A DNA stretch of 64,000 nucleotides from Paracoccus sp041927875 (lineage in GTDB: Bacteria; Pseudomonadota; Alphaproteobacteria; Rhodobacterales; Rhodobacteraceae): assembly GCF_041927875.1 (NCBI RefSeq), contig NZ_JBHFHN010000009.1; one strand, 5' to 3'. Numbering within the stretch: the first letter of the stretch is position 1; every line of letters begins with the position of its first letter. Positions 26,501 through 35,179 of the stretch are shown piece by piece. The notes under the pieces were generated by a model that ran no database searches, was not told the origin of the DNA, and was given only the letters and a program-made list of their open reading frames with translations. Made by a program: the position numbers and the translations under genes.

Positions 26501-28987
26501 GATCTGAAACTGGTTCCGGTCAAGGCCGGGGCCAATACTGTTGATCTGCCGGTGACCGAGGCTTGGGGCGCGGGCGTCTATGTGACCGCCAGCGCCATCC
26601 GCCCGGTGGCCACCTCCGCCAGTCGCGCGCCGGTGCGGGCGCTTGGGCTGGCCTATGCGCCGGTCGATCCGGGTGATCGCAAGCTCGCAGCGGTGCTGGA
26701 CATGCCCGCCGAGGCCGACCCGCGCGGCACCCTGCCCGTCACCTTGCGCGTCAGCGGCGCGCAGGGCCAGACCCATGCCACCATCGCCGCCGTCGATCTG
26801 GGCATCCTGAACCTGACGCGCTTTACCGCGCCCGATCCGCAGGGCCATTACTTTGGCCAGCGTCGCCTGGGCGTCGCGTTGCGCGACCTGTACGGGCGGC
26901 TGATCGACGGGCAGTCGGGCCAGATGGGCGCGCTGCGCGCCGGGGGCGATGCGCAAAACGCGCTGAACCTGCAAGCCCCGCCGCCGACCGAAGAACTGAT
27001 GTCGTTCTTTTCCGGCCCGATCACCCTTGCAGCCGATGGCACCGCAACCGTCGATGTGCCGCTGCCGGCCTTCAACGGCACGGTGCGCGTGATGGCGGTG
27101 GTCTGGTCCGATCAGGGCGTCGGCCAGGCCTCGGGCGATGTGCTGGTGCGCGATCCCGTCGTGGTCACGGCCAGTGCGCCGCGCTTTCTTGCGCCCGGCG
27201 ATCAGGCGCGGGTGCTGCTGGAACTGACCCATGCCAGCGGCCCGTCCGGCCAGATGCAACTGGCGGCGACCGGGCAAGGCGTGGCCTTGGGCGATCTGCC
27301 CGCCAGCGTCGATCTGGCCGACAAGGGCAGCGCCCGGCTGTCGCTGCCGATCACCGCGCCCGATCACGACGGGCTGGCTGGGATCGACGTGACGCTGACC
27401 ACGCCCGATGGCAAGGCGCTGACACGCCATCTGGCGATTCCGGTGCAGTCGATGGATCCCGAAGTGACCCGGCAAAGCCGCCTGACCTTGGCGGCCGGGC
27501 AAAGCCTGACGCTGGATGCCGACCTCTTGTCGGGCATGGTGCCGGGCAGTGGCCGGGCGCTGCTCAGCATCGGCGCGATGGCGCGGCTGGACAGCGCGGC
27601 GATCATGGCCGGGCTGGCCAGCTATCCCTATGGCTGCACCGAACAGGTCACCTCGCAGGCGATCCCGCTGTTGGCGTTCGAGACCCAGGGCGGCGATCTG
27701 CCCGGCACCGAACAGGCGGGCGAGCGGATCGACCAGGCCATCGCCAAGGTGCTGACTCGGCAAGACAGCAACGGTGCCTTCGGTCTGTGGGAGCCGGGTT
27801 CCGGTGACGGCTGGCTGGATGCCTATGTCACCGACTTCCTGTCGCGCGCCAAGTCGGCGGGCCACCCGGTTCCCGAACCGGCCCTGCGTCAGGCGCTGAA
27901 CAACCTGAAGAACCAGGTGAACTACGCCGCCGATTTCGACGCCTCGACCCCCGAGGCGGGCAGCGCCCTGGCGTATCAACTAATGGTCCTTGCGCGCGAG
28001 GGCGCGGCGGCGGTGGGCGATCTGCGCTATTACGCCGATGTGAAGGCGGGCGATTTCGGCAACCCGCTGGCGGTGGCGCAACTGGGCGCGGCCCTGGCCC
28101 ATTACGGCGATCAGACCCGCGCCGATGCGCTGTTCCGGCGCGCTGCCGGGATGCTGGCCCCGGTGGGTAGCGACGAGCCGCAGCTTTTCCGCGCCGATTA
28201 CGGCACCCATCTGCGCGACCGCGCCGGGGTGCTGGCCCTGGCGATTGCGGCGGGTTCCTCGGTCGCGGATGATGCGGGGCTGGGGGCGTCGCTGGCGGCA
28301 AGCCTGTCGGGCCAGCCGCTATCCCCGCAAGAGGCGATGTGGTCGCTGCTGGCGGCGGGCGCGGCGCTGGATCAGCCGGGCACGGCGGGTTTTACGCTGA
28401 ACGGCCAGCCCCTGACCGGTCGTCTGGTGCGCGACGTGACCCCGCAGGGCGCGGCGCAGCCGGTGGTGCTGTCGAACGCCACCAACCGGGATGAGGCAGT
28501 AACGCTGACCCTGACCGGCGTGCCGCAGGCCCCCGAACCCGCGGGCGGCAAGGGCTATACGATCACCCGGTCGTATTTCACCCCCGATGGCCAGCCGATC
28601 GACGCCACCCAGGTCGCCACCGGCACCCGCATGGTCGCGGTGATCGAGGTTACGCCGCACGGCGGCACCGGCACCGGCGGGCGGCTGATGGTCGACGACC
28701 CCCTGCCCGCCGGGTTCGAGATCGACAACCCGCATCTGCTGGCCAGCGGCGACACCGCCGATCTGGCATGGCTCAACACCACCGATCAGGTCGCCTTCTC
28801 GCAGTTCCGGCAGGACCGCTTCCTGACCGCGCTGGACTGGACGGACGGCGCGCCCTTCCGGCTGGCCTATGGGCTGCGCGCGATCACGCCCGGCAGCTTC
28901 CACCACGCCGCCGCCACCGTGCAGGACATGTATCGCCCCGATTGGCGCGCCTGGACCGACAGCGGGCGGGTGGTGGTGGCCGACTAG
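23537..28987 (+). CDS. Alpha-2-macroglobulin family protein with thioester and PAN domain
   Basis: Large periplasmic protease-trapping protein of the bacterial alpha-2-macroglobulin (YfhM/MagD-like) family. The 1816-residue precursor has a Sec signal peptide (MRLIFAALIALLASPAIAQ, no lipobox Cys), an N-terminal PAN/apple domain with paired Cys (CEAACLANPDCQALTF), many macroglobulin beta-sandwich domains, and the thioester CTEQ at Cys1367-Gln1370 within YPYGCTEQVTSQAIPLL. The ATG at 23537 is preferred over 23525 because GAGG lies 6 bases before it. The gene for PBP1C begins one base after its stop, the classical pairing that protects or repairs peptidoglycan when the envelope is breached. Confidence 0.95.
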   Translation: MRLIFAALIALLASPAIAQDNLLIPAKRLVIMENTDMPGGDLAQVFDVTMQQCEAACLANPDCQALTFNARSNACFPKSDPGEAAPFQGAYSAVVMTAEPAVIAQAAARAAALREIATPSDLAAALAQAQGLGRNHLAGSGDLSAQDMIDMAATARDSGDPDTALRLTGAALSITDSADQWLEYARLALMVTSQGRSTMLDQSALAALNGYLRAQGDPTAAEALAQFATAREEQGQTRRALQALRLAADLHGRDDLIALRDQAEAKYGFRIIDQIVDADGTDPKICAVFSENLAESGVDYAPFVALPRSGLSVQAANDRLCVGGLNHGERVTVTFRQGLPSGEGQVLRADVEANQYIRDRAPQVRFEGRAYVLPRSADAGLPVVSVNTDRLNLELIRVGDRNLIRSLREGFLGRPMDGWSAEYVGDQMGQVVWTGTAEVPMQVNTDVTTRLPVQEVTGPLGPGIYALQASVPMKDADQVLPATQWFVVSDIGITSLGGADGLTVVARALSDAAALPGAEVTLLSRANDVLGQVRADGQGVARFDAALTTGTGGAAPAAVQVTTGDDQDFAFLPLTDPEFDLSDRGVEGLPPAPPVDVFLTTDRGAYRAGELINATILARTPEARAITGLPLTAVLTRPDGVEFARQPAPEAGSGGHVTAFAIPATAPRGTWRLDVLADPKAPALASTRVLVEDFLPERLDFTPVLPEGPLAHGTTPVMSLDARYLFGAPAANLPVEGEVRLSAASALPGFDGYSFGLLDARFDPVTEVLPAAVTDDQGRLSLPLTLPETGPDGDRPLTARLTVAVREGSGRPVERQVERLLMPERTVIGIKPLFEGGAVAEGQPAGFQIIAVGPDGQPRDTTATWVINRVETDYQWYALDGSWQYEPITRRSQIATGTVQVGADAPARIDHPVDWGRYEVVVTADGGGASSIGFDAGWYTASGAMQTPDRMGVLLDRPAYRAGDTAQARIEAPADGIALVSVLSNRVVDLKLVPVKAGANTVDLPVTEAWGAGVYVTASAIRPVATSASRAPVRALGLAYAPVDPGDRKLAAVLDMPAEADPRGTLPVTLRVSGAQGQTHATIAAVDLGILNLTRFTAPDPQGHYFGQRRLGVALRDLYGRLIDGQSGQMGALRAGGDAQNALNLQAPPPTEELMSFFSGPITLAADGTATVDVPLPAFNGTVRVMAVVWSDQGVGQASGDVLVRDPVVVTASAPRFLAPGDQARVLLELTHASGPSGQMQLAATGQGVALGDLPASVDLADKGSARLSLPITAPDHDGLAGIDVTLTTPDGKALTRHLAIPVQSMDPEVTRQSRLTLAAGQSLTLDADLLSGMVPGSGRALLSIGAMARLDSAAIMAGLASYPYGCTEQVTSQAIPLLAFETQGGDLPGTEQAGERIDQAIAKVLTRQDSNGAFGLWEPGSGDGWLDAYVTDFLSRAKSAGHPVPEPALRQALNNLKNQVNYAADFDASTPEAGSALAYQLMVLAREGAAAVGDLRYYADVKAGDFGNPLAVAQLGAALAHYGDQTRADALFRRAAGMLAPVGSDEPQLFRADYGTHLRDRAGVLALAIAAGSSVADDAGLGASLAASLSGQPLSPQEAMWSLLAAGAALDQPGTAGFTLNGQPLTGRLVRDVTPQGAAQPVVLSNATNRDEAVTLTLTGVPQAPEPAGGKGYTITRSYFTPDGQPIDATQVATGTRMVAVIEVTPHGGTGTGGRLMVDDPLPAGFEIDNPHLLASGDTADLAWLNTTDQVAFSQFRQDRFLTALDWTDGAPFRLAYGLRAITPGSFHHAAATVQDMYRPDWRAWTDSGRVVVAD

Positions 28988-31027
28988 ATGCGCGCCCGCT
29001 GGCTGATCGCGGGGGCGCTGTCGCTGGCGCTGATCGGCGGTCTGCGCGACCGGTTCGACGATTGGGTGGCGGCGACCGACCTGCCGCCGCTGATCGTCGC
29101 CACCGGGGCCGAGGTGGTCGCCCGCGATGGCAGCCTGTTGCGCGCCTTTCCGGTGGCCGATGGCCGCTGGCGGCTGGACCCCGGCCCGGTCGATGCGACC
29201 TTCATCGCCATGCTGCTGGCGCATGAGGATCGGCGCTTCCACATCCATCACGGCATTGACCCGCTCGCGCTGCTGCGCGCCGCCGGGCAGGCCCTGCGTC
29301 ACGGCCGGCTGGTGTCGGGCGGGTCGACCCTGACCATGCAGACCGCCCGCCTGCTTGAGGAAGGGCCGACCGGCCAATGGTCAGGCAAGCTGCGCCAGAT
29401 GCGCGTCGCCCTGGCGCTGGAGCGGCGGCTGAGCAAGGAGCAGATCCTGGACCTGTATCTGCGCCTCGCGCCCTATGGCGGCAACCTTGAAGGGGTGCGC
29501 GCCGCCAGCCTGTCGTGGTTCGGCAAAGAGCCTCGCCGCCTGACCCCCGCGCAGGCCGCGCTGCTGGTCGCAATCCCGCAAAGCCCAGCCGCCCGTCGCC
29601 CGGACCGTGCCCCCGATGCGGCGCGCGCCGCGCGGGGCCGGGTGCTGGACCGCGCCCTTGCCACGGGCGTGCTGGATGCCGACAGCGCCCGCGCCGCCCA
29701 GGCCGAGGCCCTGCCCCGCGCCCGCCGCCCCTTTCCGGCGCTGGCCCCGCATCTGACCGCGCGCCTGCATACCGCCGATCCAATGGCCCCGCGCATCGCC
29801 ACCACCATCGACCCGGCGCTGCAACGGCTGGCCGAACGGCTGGCCGCCCGCGCCGTCACCGGCCAGACCGCGCGGGTCAGCGCCGCGATCCTGCTGGCCG
29901 ACCACCGCACGGGTGAGGTGCTGGCCAGCGTCGGCGGGGCCGAATGGACCGATGACGCCCGCGCCGGTTTCCTGGACCTGACGCAGGCGGTGCGCTCGCC
30001 CGGATCGACGCTGAAACCGTTCGTCTATGCCTTGGCGTTCGACGACGGCCTGGCCCATCCCGAGACCCTGATCGAGGACACGCCGGTCGCCTTTGGCACC
30101 TATGCCCCGCAGAACTTCGACCGGGCGTTTCGCGGCACGGTGACGATCCGGGCGGCGCTGCAAGCATCGCTCAACATCCCGGTCGTGCGGCTGACCGAGG
30201 CGCTTGGCCCGGCCCGGCTGATCGACACGCTGGCCCGCGCCGGGGCGCGTCCGCGCCTGCCGGGCGGCGGGCGGGCGGGGCTGGCGGTGGCGCTTGGCGG
30301 CGCCGGGATGACGCTTGAGCAGCTGACCACGGCCTATGCAGGCCTGGCGCAGGGTGGGCAGGTGGTCACGCTGTCGCCCCTGCCCGGCGCGGGGGGGCTG
30401 GGCAAAGGGCGGATGTTCGGCCAGGTCGCGGCCTGGCAGGTCGGCAACATCCTGTCCGGCGTGGTTCCCCCCGCGGGCGGAACCATCGGCCGCATCGCCT
30501 GGAAAACCGGCACCAGCTACGGCAACCGCGACGCCCTGGCGATGGGCTATGACGGCCGGCTGGTGGCCGGGGTCTGGCTGGGTCGGGCCGATGGCACGCC
30601 GGTGCCGGGGGCCTTTGGCGGCGATCTGGCCGCGCCGGTGCTGTTCGACCTGTTCGACGGTGCAGCCAGCCGTAGCGCGCCGCTGCCGCCGCCCCCCGCC
30701 GCCACGCTGACCCTTGCCACAGCCGCCCTGCCGCCACGCCTGCAACGCTTTCGCCCACCGGGTGCCGCGCTGTCCGACACCGCCGCCGACGCCCCCGAAC
30801 TGGCCTTCCCCCCCGACGGCGCCGAGATCGAGGCCCCCCTGGGCCGCCTGATCGTCAAGATCCGGGGCGGTCGCGCGCCCTTTACGGTGCTGGCCAACGG
30901 TGCGCCCGCCGCCCTGTCCCAACCCCGCCCCGAGGCCGAAATCGCCGTTCCCGCCAAGGGCTTTCTGGCGCTGACCGTGATCGACGCGCTTGGCCGGTCG
31001 GCCAGTGCCAGCGTTCGCCTGCGCTAA
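28988..31027 (+). CDS. pbpC: Penicillin-binding protein 1C
   Basis: Bifunctional class A peptidoglycan synthase anchored in the inner membrane. The 679-residue protein has an N-terminal anchor, a GT51 transglycosylase domain (LAHEDRRFHIHHGID, GGSTLTMQTARLL, RRLSKEQILDLYL), a transpeptidase domain with SxxK Ser340-Lys343 (SPGSTLKPF), SLN and WKTGTS motifs, and the C-terminal BiPBP_C beta domain (about 590-679). ATG directly follows the stop of the macroglobulin gene, so the two are translated together. The 3' end overlaps the convergent hydroxylase gene by four bases. Confidence 0.95.
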   Translation: MRARWLIAGALSLALIGGLRDRFDDWVAATDLPPLIVATGAEVVARDGSLLRAFPVADGRWRLDPGPVDATFIAMLLAHEDRRFHIHHGIDPLALLRAAGQALRHGRLVSGGSTLTMQTARLLEEGPTGQWSGKLRQMRVALALERRLSKEQILDLYLRLAPYGGNLEGVRAASLSWFGKEPRRLTPAQAALLVAIPQSPAARRPDRAPDAARAARGRVLDRALATGVLDADSARAAQAEALPRARRPFPALAPHLTARLHTADPMAPRIATTIDPALQRLAERLAARAVTGQTARVSAAILLADHRTGEVLASVGGAEWTDDARAGFLDLTQAVRSPGSTLKPFVYALAFDDGLAHPETLIEDTPVAFGTYAPQNFDRAFRGTVTIRAALQASLNIPVVRLTEALGPARLIDTLARAGARPRLPGGGRAGLAVALGGAGMTLEQLTTAYAGLAQGGQVVTLSPLPGAGGLGKGRMFGQVAAWQVGNILSGVVPPAGGTIGRIAWKTGTSYGNRDALAMGYDGRLVAGVWLGRADGTPVPGAFGGDLAAPVLFDLFDGAASRSAPLPPPPAATLTLATAALPPRLQRFRPPGAALSDTAADAPELAFPPDGAEIEAPLGRLIVKIRGGRAPFTVLANGAPAALSQPRPEAEIAVPAKGFLALTVIDALGRSASASVRLR

Positions 31028-31749
31028 CCCCGCGCCGCCCGCGCGATCTCATCGGCGCTCAGCCCGTAAAAAGCCGCGAACCGCTGCCGCGCCGCGATCA
31101 GGCGCGGATCGTCGGGGCGCATCCCCAAGGTGCGGATGAACTCGACCCGCTGCGCCGATTTCAGCGCCTCGCGGTCGATGGCGGTTCCCATCACGCGGTC
31201 GATCACCTCACCGCCCGCCGTCACATGGAACCATTTGGTGAAGTCGCGGAAATGGTGCTGGTTGTGCAGCGTGGCGACATGGCGTTCGACAGCCGTCTTG
31301 GTGCAGGGCACATGCGCGGTGGTATGAAACCATTCATAGGCCAGAAACGTCGCCGCGCCACCGACCATCACCAGCGCCGCAGCACCCCCAAAGGGCCTGT
31401 CAAAGCCGACCAGTGCCAGCACCGCCCAGACCAGGGCAAAGTTGATCGCCAGCACCGGGATCACCACGAATTCGGGCGCGAAGATCAGCCGGGTGTTGGT
31501 CGGGAAATCGTGATGGCCATAATGCGCGCGATAGAGCAGATCGAACGCCCATTGTGCGCGTGGCGGCGGCAGATGAAAGATGAACCGGTGCAGCCCGTAT
31601 TCGTTCAGCATCTGCAACGGGATACCCAGAACCGCCAGCGCCCACAGCCAGCCGCCCCCCGCGCCCAGCACAAGGGCGATGCCCAGCACCACAACCGCGA
31701 TCATCATCAGAATGGACCGATGCCCCAGCATCAACCGGACCCGCGACAT
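31024..31749 (-). CDS. Fatty acid hydroxylase superfamily membrane protein
   Basis: Di-iron membrane hydroxylase/desaturase family. The 241-residue protein has hydrophobic helices around residues 15-45 and 95-140 and the characteristic histidine clusters: HRFIFH, HYGHHDFP, EWFHTTAH and HNQHHF. Sterol, carotenoid or fatty-acid substrates are all possible for this superfamily; the sequence gives no decision. The ATG at 31749 has GGAGGGGCGC before it, and an earlier in-frame ATG lacks one. Convergent with pbpC, overlapping by four bases. Confidence 0.85.
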   Translation of the reverse strand: MSRVRLMLGHRSILMMIAVVVLGIALVLGAGGGWLWALAVLGIPLQMLNEYGLHRFIFHLPPPRAQWAFDLLYRAHYGHHDFPTNTRLIFAPEFVVIPVLAINFALVWAVLALVGFDRPFGGAAALVMVGGAATFLAYEWFHTTAHVPCTKTAVERHVATLHNQHHFRDFTKWFHVTAGGEVIDRVMGTAIDREALKSAQRVEFIRTLGMRPDDPRLIAARQRFAAFYGLSADEIARAARG

Positions 31750-31810
31750 GCGCCCCTCCCCCGCTGCCCAAGGCAACAGACTGCCATATCGCCCCCGCAA
31801 GGCAATGATG

Positions 31811-31882
31811 ACGCAGGGTCAGCCCTTCTTTCTTGCCCCAATACGCCGGGGGAACGGCCGCAGGCCGTGGGGGCAGCGCCCC
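31811..31882 (-). terminator. GC-rich hairpin element following serB
   Basis: Directly after the serB stop the minus strand reads GGGGGC-GCT-GCCCCC, then a GCCGTTCCC-type second hairpin half, a CCCCGGCGTATTGGGG box and AAGAAAGAAGGG. The same arrangement (C-rich hairpin, GTATT box, AAGAAGAAGG) follows serC at 35087-35140. It acts as a plausible terminator for serB and is a member of a dispersed repeat common in Rhodobacterales intergenic regions. Confidence 0.55.
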
Positions 31883-32755
31883 CTAACCCGCGACGAATTG
31901 ATCGCGGGCATAACCCTGAAGGAACAGCAGCGCGCTTAAATCGCCATGGTTGATGCGCAGATCGCATTCCGCCGCGACCGAGGGCTTGGCGTGCAGCGCC
32001 ACGCCCGCCCCGGCCAGATGCAGCATCCCCAGATCATTGGCGCCATCGCCCACCGCCATCACCTGCGCGGGGGTGATCCCCATCCGGGCGGTGATGTCGC
32101 GCAGCGCATCGACCTTGGCCTGCCGCCCCAGGATCGGGCGCGCGACGTCACCCGTCAGGTGACCGGCCTCGGCCAACAGGGTATTCGCGCGATGCTCATC
32201 AAAGCCCAGTTGCGCCGCCACCGCCCCGGTAAAGGCCGTGAACCCGCCCGAGACCAGCGCCGCATGGCCCCCTTGCGCCTTCATCGTCGCGATCAATTCG
32301 CGCCCGCCGGGGGTCAGGGTGATGCGTTCGGCCAGCACCTGCGCGATGACGGTTTCGGGCAGGCCCTTCAACAGGCCGACACGCTCGATCAGCGCGCCCT
32401 CGAAATCCAGTTCGCCATTCATCGCCCGCGCGGTGATCGCGGCGACGCGGGGGCCGACGCCGGCCATGTCGGCCAGTTCGTCGATACATTCCTGGCCGAT
32501 CATGGTGCTGTCCATATCGGCCAAAAGCATCGCCTTGCGCCGCCCCTCGGCGGGCTGGATGGCCAGATCGACCTGCATCTGCTGCACATCGGCCCAGACC
32601 TGCCAGCGATTGTCGGGCATCTGCTCCAGCGTGAACTCGGCAGCCTCGCCCGGCGACAGCCAGCGCGCGTCATGCCCGCCCCAGGCGGTCATCAGCGCCT
32701 GAACCAGGCTTTCCTGCACCCCGCCGGGGCGCGCGATCAGACTGACGATGAACAT
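31883..32755 (-). CDS. serB: Phosphoserine phosphatase
   Basis: HAD-superfamily phosphatase for the last step of serine biosynthesis, phosphoserine to serine. The 290-residue protein has an N-terminal ACT-like regulatory part (about 1-70), the nucleophile motif LLADMDSTMIGQE with Asp80 and Asp82, the second motif LVSGGFTAFT, Lys in GRQAKVDALRD and the GDGANDLGML metal motif. It stands near serC and serA, which lie on the opposite strand 1.2 kb away, so all three serine pathway steps are clustered here. Divergent from the lactate dehydrogenase gene with a 76-base gap. Confidence 0.95.
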   Translation of the reverse strand: MFIVSLIARPGGVQESLVQALMTAWGGHDARWLSPGEAAEFTLEQMPDNRWQVWADVQQMQVDLAIQPAEGRRKAMLLADMDSTMIGQECIDELADMAGVGPRVAAITARAMNGELDFEGALIERVGLLKGLPETVIAQVLAERITLTPGGRELIATMKAQGGHAALVSGGFTAFTGAVAAQLGFDEHRANTLLAEAGHLTGDVARPILGRQAKVDALRDITARMGITPAQVMAVGDGANDLGMLHLAGAGVALHAKPSVAAECDLRINHGDLSALLFLQGYARDQFVAG

Positions 32756-32831
32756 GGGGCCTCCCTGCGCTCTTGCGCTTTGCTTAGACTGCGGGCCACA
32801 AAAGCACCAGCATCAGCCAAAGGGGACCGCC

Positions 32832-33764
32832 ATGAAGATCGGAATCGTCGGCGCCGGGATGGTGGGGGCAACCGCCGCCTATGCCATCGCACTGGGGGGC
32901 CATGCCCATGACATCGTGCTGGTCGATGTGAATGCCGATCTGGCGCGCGCCCAGGCCCAGGACATCGCCCATGCGCTGCCCTTTGCCGGGCATTGCGACC
33001 TGCGCGCGGGCGATTACGTCGATCTGGCCGGGGCGGGCATCGTCATCATCGCCGCCGGTGTCAGCCAGAAGGACGGAGAGACGCGGATCGACCTGTTGGC
33101 GCGCAATGCCGACGTGTTCCGGCAGGTGCTGGATCAGGTGCTGGCCGCCACCCCCGATGCGGTGCTGCTGATCGCCAGCAACCCGGTCGATGTGATGACC
33201 GGCATCACCGTGCGATTGACCGGGCTGCCGCCCTCGCGGGTGATCGGGTCGGGCACGATCTTGGATTCGGCGCGCTTCCGGCATCTGATCGGTCAGCATC
33301 TGGGCGTCGATCCCCGGTCGGTGCATGGCTATGTGCTGGGCGAGCATGGCGATAGCGAGGTGCTGGCCTGGTCATCCACCCGTGTCGGCGCGCTGCCGCT
33401 TGACGAAGCCGCCGAAAGCCTGGGCCGCCCGATCACCGATCAGGTCCGCGCCCGCATCGACCAAGGCGTGCGCGCCGCCGCCTACAAGATCATCAAGGGC
33501 AAGGGCTCGACCTATTACGGCATCGGCGCGGGGCTGGCGCGGCTGGTGGCGGCGATTGGCGGGGATGACCGGTCGGTGCAGTCAGTCTCGATCCTGACCG
33601 GGGACGTGCTGGGGGTGGCCGACACGCCGGTCTCGATTCCGCGCGTTCTGGGGCGGGCGGGGGTGATCGCCGATCTGATGCCCAGCCTGAACAGCGATGA
33701 GAGCGAGGCTCTGGCCCATTCCGCCCGGCTGATGGCCGACCTGCTGGCCGAGGTGAAAATCTAG
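32832..33764 (+). CDS. ldh: L-lactate dehydrogenase
   Basis: NAD-dependent 2-hydroxyacid dehydrogenase interconverting L-lactate and pyruvate. The 310-residue protein starts MKIGIVGAGMVGATAA (nucleotide-binding loop); the specificity loop reads GVSQKDGETRIDLL, whose Gln is the lactate-type residue (malate dehydrogenases have Arg there). The catalytic His lies in GYVLGEHGDSEV. Start at 32832 has AGGGGACCGCC upstream. The LDH call over MDH rests on the Gln in the loop. Confidence 0.92.
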   Translation: MKIGIVGAGMVGATAAYAIALGGHAHDIVLVDVNADLARAQAQDIAHALPFAGHCDLRAGDYVDLAGAGIVIIAAGVSQKDGETRIDLLARNADVFRQVLDQVLAATPDAVLLIASNPVDVMTGITVRLTGLPPSRVIGSGTILDSARFRHLIGQHLGVDPRSVHGYVLGEHGDSEVLAWSSTRVGALPLDEAAESLGRPITDQVRARIDQGVRAAAYKIIKGKGSTYYGIGAGLARLVAAIGGDDRSVQSVSILTGDVLGVADTPVSIPRVLGRAGVIADLMPSLNSDESEALAHSARLMADLLAEVKI

Positions 33765-33846
33765 CCCCGTCACCGGGCCACGACGCTTTGGCCGCCGTCT
33801 GCGACATTTTCAGCCCGCATCGGTCGAAAGGCGCAGGCCGCGATTT

Positions 33847-33936
33847 TCCCACTTGTGCGGAATCAGGTCGGCTTGTATCCGCGTCAGTGGGACACGCCGC
33901 CCCAACGCGGTGCCAATTAGCTGGAAGGCTATACAG
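33847..33936 (+). ncRNA. serC leader RNA motif
   Basis: The 5' UTR of serC folds into a structure of the alphaproteobacterial serC motif. A 7-bp perfect outer stem joins TCCCACT (33847-33853) and AGTGGGA (33886-33892) with an inner GCGGA/TCCGC helix, then a second hairpin of CCGC and GCGG arms (about 33896-33910). Last, TAGC and GCTA (about 33918-33931) enclose the GGAAGG ribosome site in a loop, so folding can hide or expose it. The motif is known in alphaproteobacteria as a candidate regulatory leader of serC. Ligand unknown. Confidence 0.7.
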
Positions 33937-35082
<1,146 letters not shown>

Positions 35083-35086
35083 AAGG

Positions 35087-35140
35087 GCGGGGGGCCTGCT
35101 GCCCCCCGCGCCCCCCGCGAGTATTTCCCAACAGAAGAAG
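35087..35140 (+). repeat. Hairpin element between serC and serA
   Basis: GCGGGGGGC (35087-35095) and GCCCCCCGC (35101-35109) form a perfect 9-bp stem with a 5-base loop just after the serC stop, followed by CCCCCCGCGAGTATTTCCC and AACAGAAGAAGGGG. Same layout as the element after serB (31811-31882). It could attenuate serC-serA read-through or end the serC transcript. Confidence 0.6.
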
Positions 35141-35179
35141 GGGCAGGCCGCGCGCCACCCTTTTCAGAGGATAACCGAC

